A DNA stretch of 64,000 nucleotides. It comes from Schoenobius gigantellus (lineage: Eukaryota > Arthropoda > Insecta > Lepidoptera > Crambidae). Shown in pieces: positions 10,261 to 21,510 of the stretch. Each line of letters begins with the position of its first letter. Position 1 is the first letter of the stretch. A program made the position numbers and the translations under genes. The notes beneath the pieces are model-generated. The model was not told where the DNA came from, made no database searches, and saw nothing but the letters and a program-made list of their open reading frames with translations. The stretch is taken from contig OZ012544.1 of NCBI GenBank assembly GCA_963935595.1, positions 28,553,929-28,617,928 on the forward strand, in the 5' to 3' direction.

Positions 10261-10789
10261 ATAACTATGTACCTATAATGCATATGTACCTATATGTATA
10301 CATATATGGTGAAAAGAATAATTTTTGTATAAAGCATGCATAAAGTTTATTTTAAATTCATTGCTTTCATGTTAAAAGTTGTCCTTTCCACCCACTCTGT
10401 ATATCGACGCAAGTAAACATTAAAATAAAGCTAGTAGAAAAAATAGGTTTGTTTTGATAACATAGTTTAAATATAGGGTGCAATGAAAAAAAATCTATGC
10501 GCGCTATAGATTTTACATCTCTTGAGATGGACTTTTGTGAATTAAAAAAGTGAGGCCCTGTACTAGCACTACTGCCACCAAGTGATGTATAGCAGAACTT
10601 TTATGTTAACGTTGGTGACAGTGGCGTCGCGTGAAGCTCCCCCCGCACCCCGATTTCTAGCTTCACTTGATTTCATACAGAAAACGCGAAAGGGCACCTC
10701 CTCTTTGTTTTTGCTTCGTGGTCACGGTACAAGATTACTCTATGAATTAATATTTCAAGAGCAATACTACAAAAATACATATTTCAGTT
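10261..10789. other. AT-rich intronic stretch, nothing recognised
   Basis: Gene-free part of the Trm6 intron. It includes a GC-richer segment around 10610-10720 with no family I can name. Confidence 0.4.
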
Positions 10790-11720
10790 CTGATCAAATA
10801 CATTAAATGCAGACATCATATAACAGCGGCATACTACCAGATATATGGAAAACAGTTTTAGTTACACCCATTTTGAAAAAAGAAAACAAATTAGAACCTT
10901 CGAACTATAGAGCTATCAGTTTAACCAGTGTGGTGTGCAAGGTTATGGAAAAAATCATTGTTAAACATATCCGACAATTCTTCTCTAAGCACAATATTAT
11001 TCCTCAACAGCAACATGGTTTTTGCCCCATCACTCTACAATATCTAACTTACTGACTTGCTTGTCATTGTGGACTAAACATTATAATGAGAGAGAGCCAA
11101 TTGACTCATCGTATCGTATATCTTGATTACGAGAAAGCTTTTGATAAGGTCCCAACGAGGAGACTTTTACAAAAACGACTTTGTGGGGATACGAGGCAAA
11201 CTGCTGACTTGGATAGAGTCATTTTTACAACAAAGAACAATGCAAGTGAGAGTGGGTGATGCAACATCAGATCCTATAGAAATACACAGTGGTGTACCAC
11301 AAGGCTCGGTCTTAGGCCCTGTTCTTTATATTTTATACACATTTGATCTTCCCCAGCACCTGCAATGTCACGTCAGTATTTTTGCAGATGACACTAAAAT
11401 CTTTGCCAACCCACTAATAGACTATGATCGTCTTCAAAATGACCTATAAAATAGGAGAATGGTCTAAAGAATGGCAAATTAATTTGAATTCTTCAAAATG
11501 CACATTACTGCATATTGGTAGTAGGAATCCTCGCTCAAGCTACAAACTGAATGACGTCATCTTGACAGACGTGAAGGTACAAACAGATTTGGGAATTAAA
11601 ATAACAGAAGACTTGAAGTGGAAAGCACATCTGACCTCAATCACAAAAAAAGCTAAAAGTCTAATTTATTTGATTAGAAAGGCTTTCGGAATTGTGACCC
11701 CAGAAATGATGCTCAAGATA

Positions 11721-12454
11721 CAGGCAGTCCTCGACTTACGTCGTTTCGATTTACGTCGTTTCAAGTTATGTCGAACAATGTTTTGACACTATTCCTCAAG
11801 CATACGTTATTTGTTTCGATTTCCGGCATAGGAGAATTCACTTGTCGCGATGTCAATGATCGTGGGGCCGGTGGGGCGCGGTGTCGGCGTACGGGGATAC
11901 CCCGCACATGCTGCTGATTTTGTTTAGTTACTTCAGGAACAACCGACAATCAAGACTTGTCGTAATACATTAGTTTTTTTTGCATCTTTGACAGTTTTTG
12001 TTTTTACATACATATTTAAGTGAATTTTAAACTATGCCACCTAAACAAGACAATAATAGTGAAGTGAAGAAGAGAGTAAGAAAGACTTATAATTTTTATA
12101 ATTTATTTTTAGAGTTATGTTTAAAGCGTTTACACACAGAATGACATTGACATTGAATAGTTAGTTTATGTTTAAAGTTTTATAATTATTATTAAAATTA
12201 ATAACACACAAATACCAAAAATAACTAGCAATTTCATAAGTGCATATATAATTATTTTAAGAACTTACTTTTGATAATAAAGTATGTATATCCTTTGTTA
12301 TAAATGCAGTTTTTTTTTAATTTCGAGTCCGTGTGGATCCTAACCCTTGAGTTTTACATATAAACATATGAAAAAATATGTCTCGACTTACGTCGATTCG
12401 ATTTACGTCGCGTATTTCGAGAACCTAACATGCCGTAAGTACGAGGCCTGCCTG
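11721..12454 (+). mobile_element. pogo/Tigger-like DNA element, internally deleted
   Basis: The ends are CAGGCAGTCCTCGACTTACG and the complement of CAGGCAGGCCTCGTACTTACG, flanked by TA on both sides (11719-11720 and 12455-12456). The terminal motif CAGGCA..CCTCG and TA duplication are those of the pogo/Tigger branch of Tc1/mariner. At 734 bp it is far too short for a full transposase. Removing it together with one TA leaves the host LINE open across the junction, which confirms the boundaries. Confidence 0.85.
12034..12144 (+). pseudogene. Remnant of pogo-like transposase N-terminus
   Basis: A 36-codon frame starting MPPKQDNNSEVKKRVRKTY. Transposases of the pogo/Tigger/jerky type often begin with MPPK followed by a basic stretch ahead of the helix-turn-helix. 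The frame stops soon after, so only the leader of the protein remains. Confidence 0.5.
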
Positions 12455-13006
12455 TACACAAAACATTTATAAAACCCATCTTAGAGTATGGGTTTCAAGT
12501 CTGGAACCCATACTTTGTAAAAGATATTGAAATAATGGAAAAAGTGCAGTGCAGTTTCACTAAAGTACCACGGCTATTGGCTCGTAAACCCTATGATGAG
12601 CGACTGAAAGCCTTAAATTTAACTAGTTTAAAAGAGCGTAGGGATCGTGGCAACTTGATTGAAACCTACAAAGTGTTAACTGGGCGTTATGATGTTCACA
12701 AAATTGGAGAAATATTCCGCCGGAACACCAATACCCATTTTAGGGGTCACCACCTCAAATTATGGACCACGATCGCCAGAAACAATCCCCGATGACATTT
12801 CTTGTGCAACCGAGTGGTGGATGCGTGGAATCGGCTCCCCGAAGATGTTGTCTCGGCACAAGGACAGATGCTTAGAATATAACAAAAAGAATCACTTAAG
12901 ACGATAATCGGATGCAGGCCCATCAGTTGAATCAACTGCCTGCCTGCTATTAAATAATAATAATAATTAACAGAAAATGACTGAATTTAAATATTCATAC
13001 ATGTAC

Positions 13007-14230
13007 CTGGTAATGTCGCATCCAATTGCAAGTTAGCTTCAAAGCAGCAATATTACTCTGTGATTTTAATGTTGAGTATAATTGCTGTAAAGGTTCTATC
13101 ACACAGTAATAAATAACAAATGGTCGGCCTGGCTTAACAAATTCTACTAATTCTAGAAATATGTTTTTAGGATCTTCTCTACATGCTATAACCAAAGAGT
13201 CCATTTTTTCCTTTAATATTAAAGAGGATGCTATATTGTCAAAAAACCACTTTGGCTTCTTTTGTTCCATATTTGTATTGGCGTCATTTGTTTGCAGTGT
13301 CTCACACGCAAAATTAATACAATCATCATTATTTTCTGTTTTTGCAACTTTTGTTTTTGTATCCACATGTTCTTCAGCTTTTCTTTTAAGTGGATTTTGG
13401 ACATTGCTTTTATCATTAGTATCACAACCTTGATAATATTGTCGTAAAGCAGAATAAACATTAACCGAAATACATCTGTTGCAATGCTCCGGTTCAAAGT
13501 TCATAGCTAAAAGAGCTTGCTTCTGAGACATGTTCCCAGGATGCATATGAACTAACTTTCCATTTGTGTTTTGACCAATAGCACTCAATAAAGCTGCAGC
13601 AAGTAACCCATTAGAACCAGAGTCATAAAGAAGATAATTTCCTTCAGAGTGTATATTAACTAACGTTATTATCTGTGATAAAGTGTCTAACCGAATTCCT
13701 TGGATTTTAGCAGGATCTAGCTTATACATTACTTCTGCAATTATTCTTAAGTTAGGGCGCAAAATTTGGATGTACTCAAAATACTTTTTTTCTTTCTTTC
13801 GGAGGTACTTTTCTTGTGCGTATTCTGTCTTGTTATGGAATGTGTTAGAATTAACAATTAACGATTCTACTATATCTGAAGCTTTACTTGAATCAACTTT
13901 TAAATCTTCTATTTCAGCTGAAGTCAACTTTTGAGAAAGACCATCATCAATAATATTTCTATTGTCGAGACCTGATGATCTTATGTCTATTTCATCTTTT
14001 AAATTTACTACTTCATCTGTTAACTCTAACTGGTATTCCCTATTCTTTTTACCACTATTGCAATACATTTTAAATATTGATGAAAATAAACAACCTTCAA
14101 TGCCACTAAGGTTTATAGTGTCGCGACCTATATTAACACATAAATTATGTTTATTAAATTTTATCAACTTTTTGTATTTCTGTTTTTGAAGGATAATGTA
14201 GTCACCAACACAAATTCGCTCATTTACCAT
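13007..14230 (-). CDS. Trm6: Trm6 exon 1, tRNA m1A58 methyltransferase non-catalytic subunit
   Basis: Encodes residues 1-408 of the Gcd10/TRMT6 family. The protein pairs with the catalytic Trm61 in the nucleus to methylate adenine 58 of tRNAs, initiator tRNA-Met included, and helps bind the tRNA. Visible signatures are an N-terminal beta-rich segment (GDYIILQKQKYKKLIKF), the highly conserved DNRNIIDDG.SQKLT block near residue 95, NTFHNKTEYAQEKYLRKK near 130, a Rossmann-like half around 200-260, a low-complexity acidic/basic linker, and RPFVIYY near 370. It ends at WMRHYQ before a GT donor (CAG|GTACATG). The ATG at 14230 is the first in frame and gives the usual short N-terminus. With exon 2 the protein has 434 residues. 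The human protein is somewhat longer, mainly in the linker and tail. Confidence 0.93.
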
Positions 14231-14857
14231 TATTGAGCATTAAATAATATGGATTTTGGAGGTTAGAAAACGTGTTGATGAACTAGCTCAATAGCCACTT
14301 TTCATAGCATTGAACAGGCTTCCCTTCCGTATAAAAAAGTATACTTTTAGGTTGCGTTCCGATACAAAATTTCCTTTGTCGGGTAAAGTTACTCGATTGA
14401 AAATCGGTTTTGGAACGGGGTAAAAAGTGATTTCTCGAAGAATTCTGACCTAGCGTCGCGGAACGCGTTATCTGGAAATTTTCTAACCTCTCTCCCATAT
14501 TATGTTTCATCGCTATCTCTCGGTAGAGAGTATATTATTCTATGATCACTCGCTGTCGGTATCATCTTTCTGAATTTGAAGTTAATTGCAATGCTACAAT
14601 AATTCTTTTAGAAAATTTCAATTCAATTCAATTTTTAGGTTGTATGGCCTCTGTCAGATGTGACAATTTTGCCAATGTCGAGTAGCGAAAACACGTTTTA
14701 AATTCATAAGATTTAGCGGTAATACTAGAATGCTGGGTCGGTTGGGCTACCTGTGGGCAAAGCAGAGCGAACATTAAATTGTTAGTAGCGGCTTGAAGTT
14801 ATGGTTAGAAATTATTTTGTAAAATTGTAGGTGAATTAAGTTGGAGAATAAAATGAG

Positions 14858-17800
14858 TTAAGAAAAAATGTGGAATAAGTTAGTTGTAGGGTCTACTATT
14901 TTATAATTTAATTTGATTTCTTTCAATAAATTTAAAAGTATGTTTAAAAATGGGGTGTTCATTTGAGTAAGCAGGAAATTCATATTTACAGGACGTGGAA
15001 TGAAATCAGGAAGTAGGTGGTATAGTGATGTTTGTTGTCTCGGGCAATTAAAGAAAATATGATCCACGGTGCCTTCGTCTAAGCCACATTCACATATGGA
15101 ATGATCTCGAATGCGTATTTTAGCCAGAAAAACTGGGGAGCATACATGTCCAAGGCGTAGCCGGATTATAGTGGAGGTGGTAAGTTTATTGGCTGATTTG
15201 TATTTAAAAAACCATGGCTTAGTAGGGACATCCAACTGAATGCGACCATAGAATTTTCCTTTTATGAATATATAAACAGGAACGAGAATGATTCCATTCC
15301 TGTTGCCATTGTCTGCTTAAATCTGATTTTGCTGATAAACGGATATCTTGAGAAAAGCATTTATCATAAGACAGACAGCCTAGTGATGTGGCTTGTTTAG
15401 CACATGCGTCAGCATTTTCATTTCCTGTGATACCGCAATGTCCAGGAATCCAAACAATAGTAACATCCTTGCCTTGTGAGTCACATCGAAACAGCAGTTC
15501 CCTGGTCTTCAATAACAAGTAGGATATATTCCTGGAACGAAGTGGGAATCTTGACAATTCTTCTAGTACGCTACGTGAATCAATAAAAATCACCGAACCG
15601 CTGTATCCATGTGACTCAATAAATGCGACAGCTTCATATAGAGCGATAGATTCGCCTGTGAATACTGTGGTTTCAGGAGGACATTTGGAGGCTGAGAACA
15701 ATTTTTAAACTAGGGATCCATACAGCTGTTCCGACATTACTATCTGTCGATAGTTTTGAGGCATCAGTATATATATGCAGCCTATCTGACCAGTTGTTAT
15801 TATCTACCTGTAATCTAAAGGATGAATTTGCTTCAGGAGTCAATTTATTTAGTCCGATATTTAGAACTATATTAGGTTTAAAAACTAGAACTTCATATTT
15901 GAAACTAAAGAGGGGATTACCAGGGAAGGTGTAAAGGGGTGGTCCAGCAGAATATTTAGAGAAACTTTTTATAAGACAGGGTGTTGTCTTATGAACCCAA
16001 AACCTAGATGTTTCCACTAAGTGCTGTAGTTGGTGGAGGCGGGACAATAATGGGTGGTTGCTATTTTGGATAACTTTGCTTAAGAAATTATCTGCAAGGA
16101 ACTGGCGACGTAAATGAAGTGGGGGGTCGACGCATTCTACTTGCATAGCATTAATCGGAGAAGATTTCATAGCTCCACAGATGATACGGAGGGCTTTAGC
16201 TTGAATTTTTTTCAGTGAATTTAAGGCTGTCTTATTGCAAGGTTCCCAAAGAAAGCAACCATAATCTAAGTGGCTACGTATTATTGCGTTATAAAGAAGT
16301 TTCTGGCAATATGGATGGGCTCCCCACCAAACACCGGAGACTGCACGGAGAGCATTTAGGTTTTTTTCACATTTCTCCTTAATATAATTGAGGTGTTGAA
16401 TGCCTGTTAATCTGGAGTCAAGGAATAATCCTAGAAATTTAACATAATCATTAACAGGTAGACATTCTTCATCAATGGCTATAACGATATCAGGGATGAG
16501 TCTTTTTCTAGAGAATACCACAACAGAGGATTTTGATGGTGACAAAGAAAGACCATGATCTATGAGCCATTGATTAAGATATCGAAGGGCGGTGTTAAGC
16601 CGGATAGAAGATTCTGAAATATCATTTGAGGCATAATATAGTGCAATGTCATCTGCATATTGGAGTACTTCACAGAAAGAGTCTACAGTTTTGTCTAGAT
16701 CATACGTATACAAGTTATATATAAGAGGGCTGATAACTGATCCCTGGGGTAATCCTTTCCAAATCTTTCTTGTGGGATAAGATGAGTCATGTGTTCTAAC
16801 GGAGATAGTCCTAGCAGTAAGTAGATTGAAAATAACGTTAGTCAACTTCTCAGGTAAACTCAGCTGTTGCATCTTCTGCCTGAGTACTGGAAGAAGGACG
16901 TTGTCATATGCTGAGGATATGTCCAGAAACACTCCCACTAAATGCTCTCCTCGGGAGAAAGCAAGGCGAACATCTGATACAAATATGCTCAAGCTGTCAG
17001 TGGTTCCTATCGCTTTACGGAAGCCAAATTGAGATGGGGAAAGTATGCCCCGGTTTTCTAAAACCCACTCTAGTCTGTTCTTTATAAGATGTTCTAAAAT
17101 TTTGCATAGAACTGATGTCAGGGCTATAGGTCTGTAAGAGGAGGGATCAGCTGCGTCCTTATGGGGTTTTAAAATTGGGATAACGATTTGGTGTTTCCAG
17201 GATTCTGGTATATTTCCTGATTCTAAAATATGGTTTAAAAGTGTTAAAAAGAAGCGTTTTGTGGGATCAGTGCATTTTCTAATAAATGTGAGTAGGGGAT
17301 TCCGTCTGCTCCAGGGGCAGAATCTTTCAAGGAGCCTAGGACACCATTAAGTTCCTCCATAGTAAAAGGGTCATCCAGTTGATTAGTACTAGGAGTGGGG
17401 ACAAAGGGGATTGGGAGGCAATCTTCAATTGGAACAAACGGGGGGGCCAATTTATCCATAAATTTGTCTGGCCAATCAGATGGATCAGAGCTACTAGTAG
17501 ATTGCAGATGGTTTTGGGAAAGGCGGAATTTTTTAAGGTTCTTCCAGACAAGAGAGGCTGGAGAGCGAGGAGATAAGTTTTCGCAAAATCGGATCCATCC
17601 CTGATGTTTTTTATTTTTGAAGAGTTTTTTTGTAGTGGCATTTACCTTTTGGAAAGTCAAATAATTTTCTAGAGTAAGGTCTGACAAATATTTCTTTTCC
17701 GTTTCTTTACGAAGCCGGATTGCTCTGGTGCATTCGGAGTCCCACCAGGGAGGAGAAGGGATTTTATTCCTAGAAGCATTTTTAAGAGGGATGGCTAAGT

Positions 17801-18620
17801 CTGCCGCCGATATTAAAATGGATGAAAATTTTGAAATTAACTCTAAATAGTTGGAGGTAAAAATTGGAGGAAGAGATTTAATTTGGTTTTCTGATTCTTG
17901 GCCAAATAGCTCCCAGTCAGCGTCTGGAATTCTGTATTTGAGCAGCGGAGGAGGGGATAATGGGATAGATCCTCGAGAGAACATTGTAATGAGGATAGGA
18001 AGGTGATCACTCCCATGTCTAAATGGGAGAGTACTCCATGACATGCATGATGCCAGGTTTGTGGAAGCTAAAGTCAAGTCAACTGCACTAAGATTTTGTA
18101 ATGGGGATGTTCTTCTAGTAGGGGATCCGTCATTCAGAACACATAAGTTGTTGTCATCGAGTATATCAAGCAGAGTGGGGGATATGGAATCAGAATGAGA
18201 TGAACCCCAAGAAGTGTGATGACAATTAAAATCTCCCATTACCAGAGCAGGACCAGGAATTTGTGACATAATAGAGCCTAGTTCACTAAAGATTGATTGA
18301 TTAGGATGAGGAATGTATATGGATACAAAGGACATGCCTAAAGCTTCAGTAGCAACAATATTAATTCCATCTGAATGAGATGGGAGTTGAAGAATCCGAA
18401 AGGGAATAGGGCGTTTGATGAAGAGGGCACAACCTGCCCATCCATCAGTGCTATCATCGCGGACACATGCATATCCCGGAATCCGAAAAGCAAATCCAGG
18501 TCTAAGCCATGTCTCCGAGATAGCCAAGATGATTGGTTTGTGAGTGTTAATTAAGAATAGAAGATCCTGTTTTTTGTGTCTAATACTCCTACTGTTCCAT
18601 TGGAGAATTAAATGATCCAT
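14858..18620 (-). pseudogene. LINE ORF2: endonuclease, reverse transcriptase, RNase H; three frame breaks
   Basis: The ATG at 18620 lies 32 bases inside ORF1, so the two ORFs overlap. The endonuclease (18620-17244) shows NSRSIRHKK at the start, AISETWL, MGDFNCHHTSWG and RHGSDHLPI, all of the apurinic endonuclease type. The reverse transcriptase frame (to 15673) has FLDISSAYDNVLLPVL, GLPQGSVISPLIYNLY and the catalytic box QYADDIALYY. RNase H (15701-15219) has FIDSRSVLEEL and IVWIPGHCGITGNENADA. The C-terminal part (15235-14858) has a zinc-finger-like CECGLDEGTVDHIFFNC. Frame changes near 17260, 15690 and 15228 break an otherwise complete protein. A related tail fragment is at 27530-27890. Confidence 0.85.
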
Positions 18621-19989
18621 TAAGTTGGGGTAGGAGTGAAAACAGTTGGGTCAGCGTGTCTGAGACTGTGGGCGGTAGTATGTCACTAAACTTAGCTAGG
18701 ACATTAATTAAAAGCTTTACTAGTAAGTATCCAGTATCTTCATTTGGGCTAGGACTGTTATTTGAATTGAGACAGCAACCATTAGGTTGAGAGGGACTAG
18801 GGGAATTCACTATGTCATTGTGTGCACTTTGATCATAGCCTGAATATAGAGGTAACCTGGGTGATCGGTTAAAAAAAACAGTTTTTTTATGGGAGGTCCT
18901 TTGGGGGCTTAAAGGGGGGACAGAGACAGGGAGCGAAGGTTCCATACAAGGAGAGTGAGTAGCTGGGGGACGAGAGGTGTCTGTATAAGATCTTCGAACT
19001 GGTCGAAAGCGAAGGGAAGCCTCAGAGTAATTAATGTTTTCTTCTGACATTACTACTTTAATCATCTTTTGGCGGGCATGTTCAGGGCAGCTGGTATTTG
19101 TAGCATAATGTGTAGCAGAGCAGAAGAGACACGTTGATTCTTCCTCTGGAACAGAACAAGTTTCGCCGGTGTGGGGTTGGGCGCATTTGAAACACCTAGG
19201 TTTTGACCTACATTGTGCCTGAATGTGTCCAAATCGACAACATGCATTGCACATAATAGTAGGAAGCTGGTAAATGGAAACTGGTAAAGATGTATGAAAG
19301 CAAAACACCCTTTCTGGTAGTTTTTGTCCTTGGAAAGTGAGAACCACAGTGCGAGTAGGGATCCATTCAACAGTACCATTGTTTGTTTGTTTTCGGTTTA
19401 AACGCCTAGCACGAATAACTTGTATATTATTAGGACATTCAATGGAGTATATAAGTTCTTCCATAGTCCAATCGGAAGGGATGTCCCTTACTATGCCATT
19501 TCTTGTTACATGAAATTTAGGAATAATAGCCGAATAATTATTAGAGTCTAAGAAGTTGTTTTCAATAAAGTTATTGGCAGAATCTGCATCTTTAAATTCA
19601 ATTAAGATTCGGTTACGACCTGAAGATTTAATGCCATCTTTTGAAATGCCGGAAATGGAATTTTTAAAAATCAATTGTGCAAACTCAAGAAGGCGGATGG
19701 ATAATCCAGCTGACGGGTCAAGTTCTTTCCTTGAGACATGAACTATAAATGGTCCCGCGTCACCTGGACCATATTTTGATTTAACTGAGGAGAATTCAGG
19801 AAGGGTAAAAGAATTTTGAGATGAATCAGAAGGGGAAGAGGTTTTCTTGGAATGAGGTTCATTTGTTGGATTAATATCAGACGGGCGTTTTGTAGCCTTT
19901 TTGGTTTCTGACGGGACGGAACAATCCATATCAGAGTCTATAGTCGGTTGACTTCCGCCCCCATCTGGGGGCTCCTTATCGGACAACAT
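18589..19989 (-). CDS. LINE ORF1, gag-like nucleic-acid-binding protein
   Basis: Intact 466-codon frame. The N-terminus (about 1-80) is polar and low in complexity. The middle contains a gag-like fold region. Three cysteine/histidine knuckles follow: CX2CX4HX4C at about 247-260 (CNACCRFGHIQAQC), CX2CX3HX4C at 266-278, and another at 287-301. The C-terminal half is proline- and serine-rich. Such proteins coat LINE RNA in the retrotransposition particle. The frame is undamaged while ORF2 of the same copy carries three frame breaks. The start was chosen as the first ATG and leaves a short 5' UTR. Confidence 0.8.
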   Translation of the reverse strand: MLSDKEPPDGGGSQPTIDSDMDCSVPSETKKATKRPSDINPTNEPHSKKTSSPSDSSQNSFTLPEFSSVKSKYGPGDAGPFIVHVSRKELDPSAGLSIRLLEFAQLIFKNSISGISKDGIKSSGRNRILIEFKDADSANNFIENNFLDSNNYSAIIPKFHVTRNGIVRDIPSDWTMEELIYSIECPNNIQVIRARRLNRKQTNNGTVEWIPTRTVVLTFQGQKLPERVFCFHTSLPVSIYQLPTIMCNACCRFGHIQAQCRSKPRCFKCAQPHTGETCSVPEEESTCLFCSATHYATNTSCPEHARQKMIKVVMSEENINYSEASLRFRPVRRSYTDTSRPPATHSPCMEPSLPVSVPPLSPQRTSHKKTVFFNRSPRLPLYSGYDQSAHNDIVNSPSPSQPNGCCLNSNNSPSPNEDTGYLLVKLLINVLAKFSDILPPTVSDTLTQLFSLLPQLNGSFNSPMEQ

Positions 19990-20214
19990 ATAAGCAAGTA
20001 ATACTTACACAACAATCACAACAAATAGCGGACGGACACCTTTAATATGAAGCGGCACAGATATTAAGCACACAAAAACAACACAATCCACGGTTTAACA
20101 ACGACTATTTTAAGCGAATAAAAGTATTTTTGTAAAAGAAACGCGACACGTGTGTTCACCTGACGCCGATCCTTGGCCAAAAACTTAGAAAATTTCGAAA
20201 ATTTACCGCGTCAA

Positions 20215-20260
20215 GTTAATGTCAACTGTCACTGCTGTCAGTAGTGACATTGACATTAAC
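20215..20260. repeat. Near-perfect palindrome at the 5' edge of the LINE
   Basis: GTTAATGTCAACTGTCACT pairs with AGTGACATTGACATTAAC with one missing base, around a short loop (GCTGTCAGT). It lies just upstream of the LINE 5' region and may be part of element G. Confidence 0.65.
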
Positions 20261-20454
20261 ATAACAGCCATGACAGAATAATTATCACCCCTGAATTTTA
20301 TAGGATAAATAAATCGCTCTTTCCAGGATCTAATTGACTCGGCAAAGTCGTTCCAAAACACCTCGTTAAAATCCTCCGATGTGTTTTGGAACTGGGATTG
20401 AGTCAATTTAGCTATTTACCGGGCGAAACTTATCCGTTTTGGAACGCAACCCTA

Positions 20455-21357
20455 AATTTGCAAAAAGCAAAATCAGCTCTAAAAGTTTTTGTCAGCACAA
20501 TAAGTACTAAGTACCTATCATGGAATTATTACTCAAACAGGAATGAGCTCTTGCTTAAAAAAGAGTGCCGAGCGAGAGATAAATAACTGTACCGTTTGTC
20601 TCTTTCGTAAGTTTGTTGACCACAAATTCTACAAAATAGGGATTTTTTCTTAAAAACAATGACATTTAACCTGAAAGATGCTTTGGAAAATCATAATATG
20701 CTTAATAATCACGATTTTTAAGGAAGAGATCGCTTTTAGCGACAAGGTATGTACAATTGTGTTAAGTGTATTATTTATACGTTGACTTTAAGCTGGTTGG
20801 TGTTGTACAACAAAGAAATATTATATTCTATTATTTCAAAATGGGTTGCGCAAAAGAATTTTATATCTGCTTTTCAATACAAGATAGGTTTTATTAATAT
20901 AATAATTATTTAAAAAATAATGAATGTCAATGATTGTCTTTCAATAGATGGGTCTTTCCAATCAGTATATTATGTTGAACCCACCGCCACATAACAGATA
21001 ATCAAATATGTCAACTTGTCAAAAATTAGTCAACACTAAAATCTCTCTGTGATATTTAAATACATACCTAGTAAAAGAATGAGTAATATTTTAAGAAGAA
21101 AAGAATTAAAAACATCAGTGTGAGTCGAATTATGCAAATGTTTATGCAAATTCTTTTTTCTAATAACTTTACATCGCATTGTAAGCTAAACAATAAATAA
21201 CTAATATAAATTACTTTTATTGAAAAATGTAAAAAATTGCGATAATATTTATTACCATGTGTTCACCCTACTACAATGACAACGAAAATTACTTACATTG
21301 ACAAAGAATCATTGTTGCAATATAACATTTTTTGAATACTACCACTAGAATATTTCC
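20455..21357. other. AT-rich intergenic stretch
   Basis: No convincing gene, RNA or repeat was seen. Open frames are short and of low complexity. Confidence 0.5.
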
Positions 21358-21510
21358 TGCCCCCGTAGCACGTCCACCAAAACACGATATGATAAAGCGA
21401 TTTATCGCGGTGAACTGTCAAAATACGTCGAAACCCTATTGTCTTTTGACTGTTCGCCACGATAAACCGCTTTATAATATCGTGTTTTGGTGGACGTGCT
21501 AGGGGGGCTG
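21358..21510. mobile_element. Hairpin MITE E, copy 2
   Basis: Same foldback as at 5993-6148, with outer ends TGCCCCCGTAGCACGTCC and GGACGTGCTAGGGGGGCT. Arms are about 70 bp. Confidence 0.8.

Larger units (their letters stand above)
10790..12965 (+). mobile_element. 5'-truncated CR1-like LINE, split by a pogo-like element
   Basis: The reverse transcriptase starts in mid-domain at about 10807 (GILPDIWKTVLVTPILKK, NYRAISLTSVVCKVMEKII), continues with DYEKAFDKVP near 11130, GVPQGSVLGPVLYILYTFDLP and FADDTKIF (11290-11400), and then the thumb region to 11718. After the inserted DNA transposon (11721-12454) it resumes with a FIKPILEYGFQVWNPY segment and a C-terminal region to about 12795. The 3' end is (AAT)n at about 12953-12968. 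Several frame changes and stops make it dead. The clade is judged from motif style and is uncertain between CR1 and related groups. Confidence 0.75.
1976..13006 (-). other. Trm6 intron, 11 kb, filled with transposons
   Basis: The donor is CAG|GTACATG at 13006 and the acceptor is CTAG at 1976-1977. The intron contains the nested DNA elements at 2424-6733, a LINE tail at 7761-8303, a Jockey-type LINE at 8331-10073 and a CR1-like LINE split by a pogo-like element at 10.79-12.97 kb. The LINE pieces run opposite to the direction of Trm6 transcription. Confidence 0.8.
14619..20214 (-). mobile_element. I-superfamily-like LINE with RNase H, nearly full length
   Basis: On the minus strand the order is 5' UTR, ORF1 (gag-like, 19989-18589), ORF2 (endonuclease, reverse transcriptase, RNase H and a zinc-finger tail, 18620-14858), a short 3' UTR and a TTGAATTGAATTGAA repeat at about 14619-14633 that may be the tail. 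RNase H behind the reverse transcriptase and three knuckles in ORF1 suit the I group rather than Jockey or CR1. Outer boundaries are approximate and I found no target duplication. Confidence 0.7.
14349..20454. mobile_element. Possible element G whose halves are split by a LINE
   Basis: The outer ends are imperfect inverted repeats over about 60 bp. On the left, AGGTTGCGTTCC is followed by a TTTC..CGGGTAAA pattern. On the right, the complement is GGGTTGCGTTCC followed by TTTCGCCCGGTAAA and a CTCAAT stretch. Between them sits the RNase H-bearing LINE. The left end lies about 120 bp upstream of the Trm6 start codon, so it may overlap its promoter. The class is unknown. Confidence 0.4.

Noticed and set aside
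13161..14189. Plus-strand frames opposite Trm6
   Set aside because: They are shadows of the conserved minus-strand coding exon.
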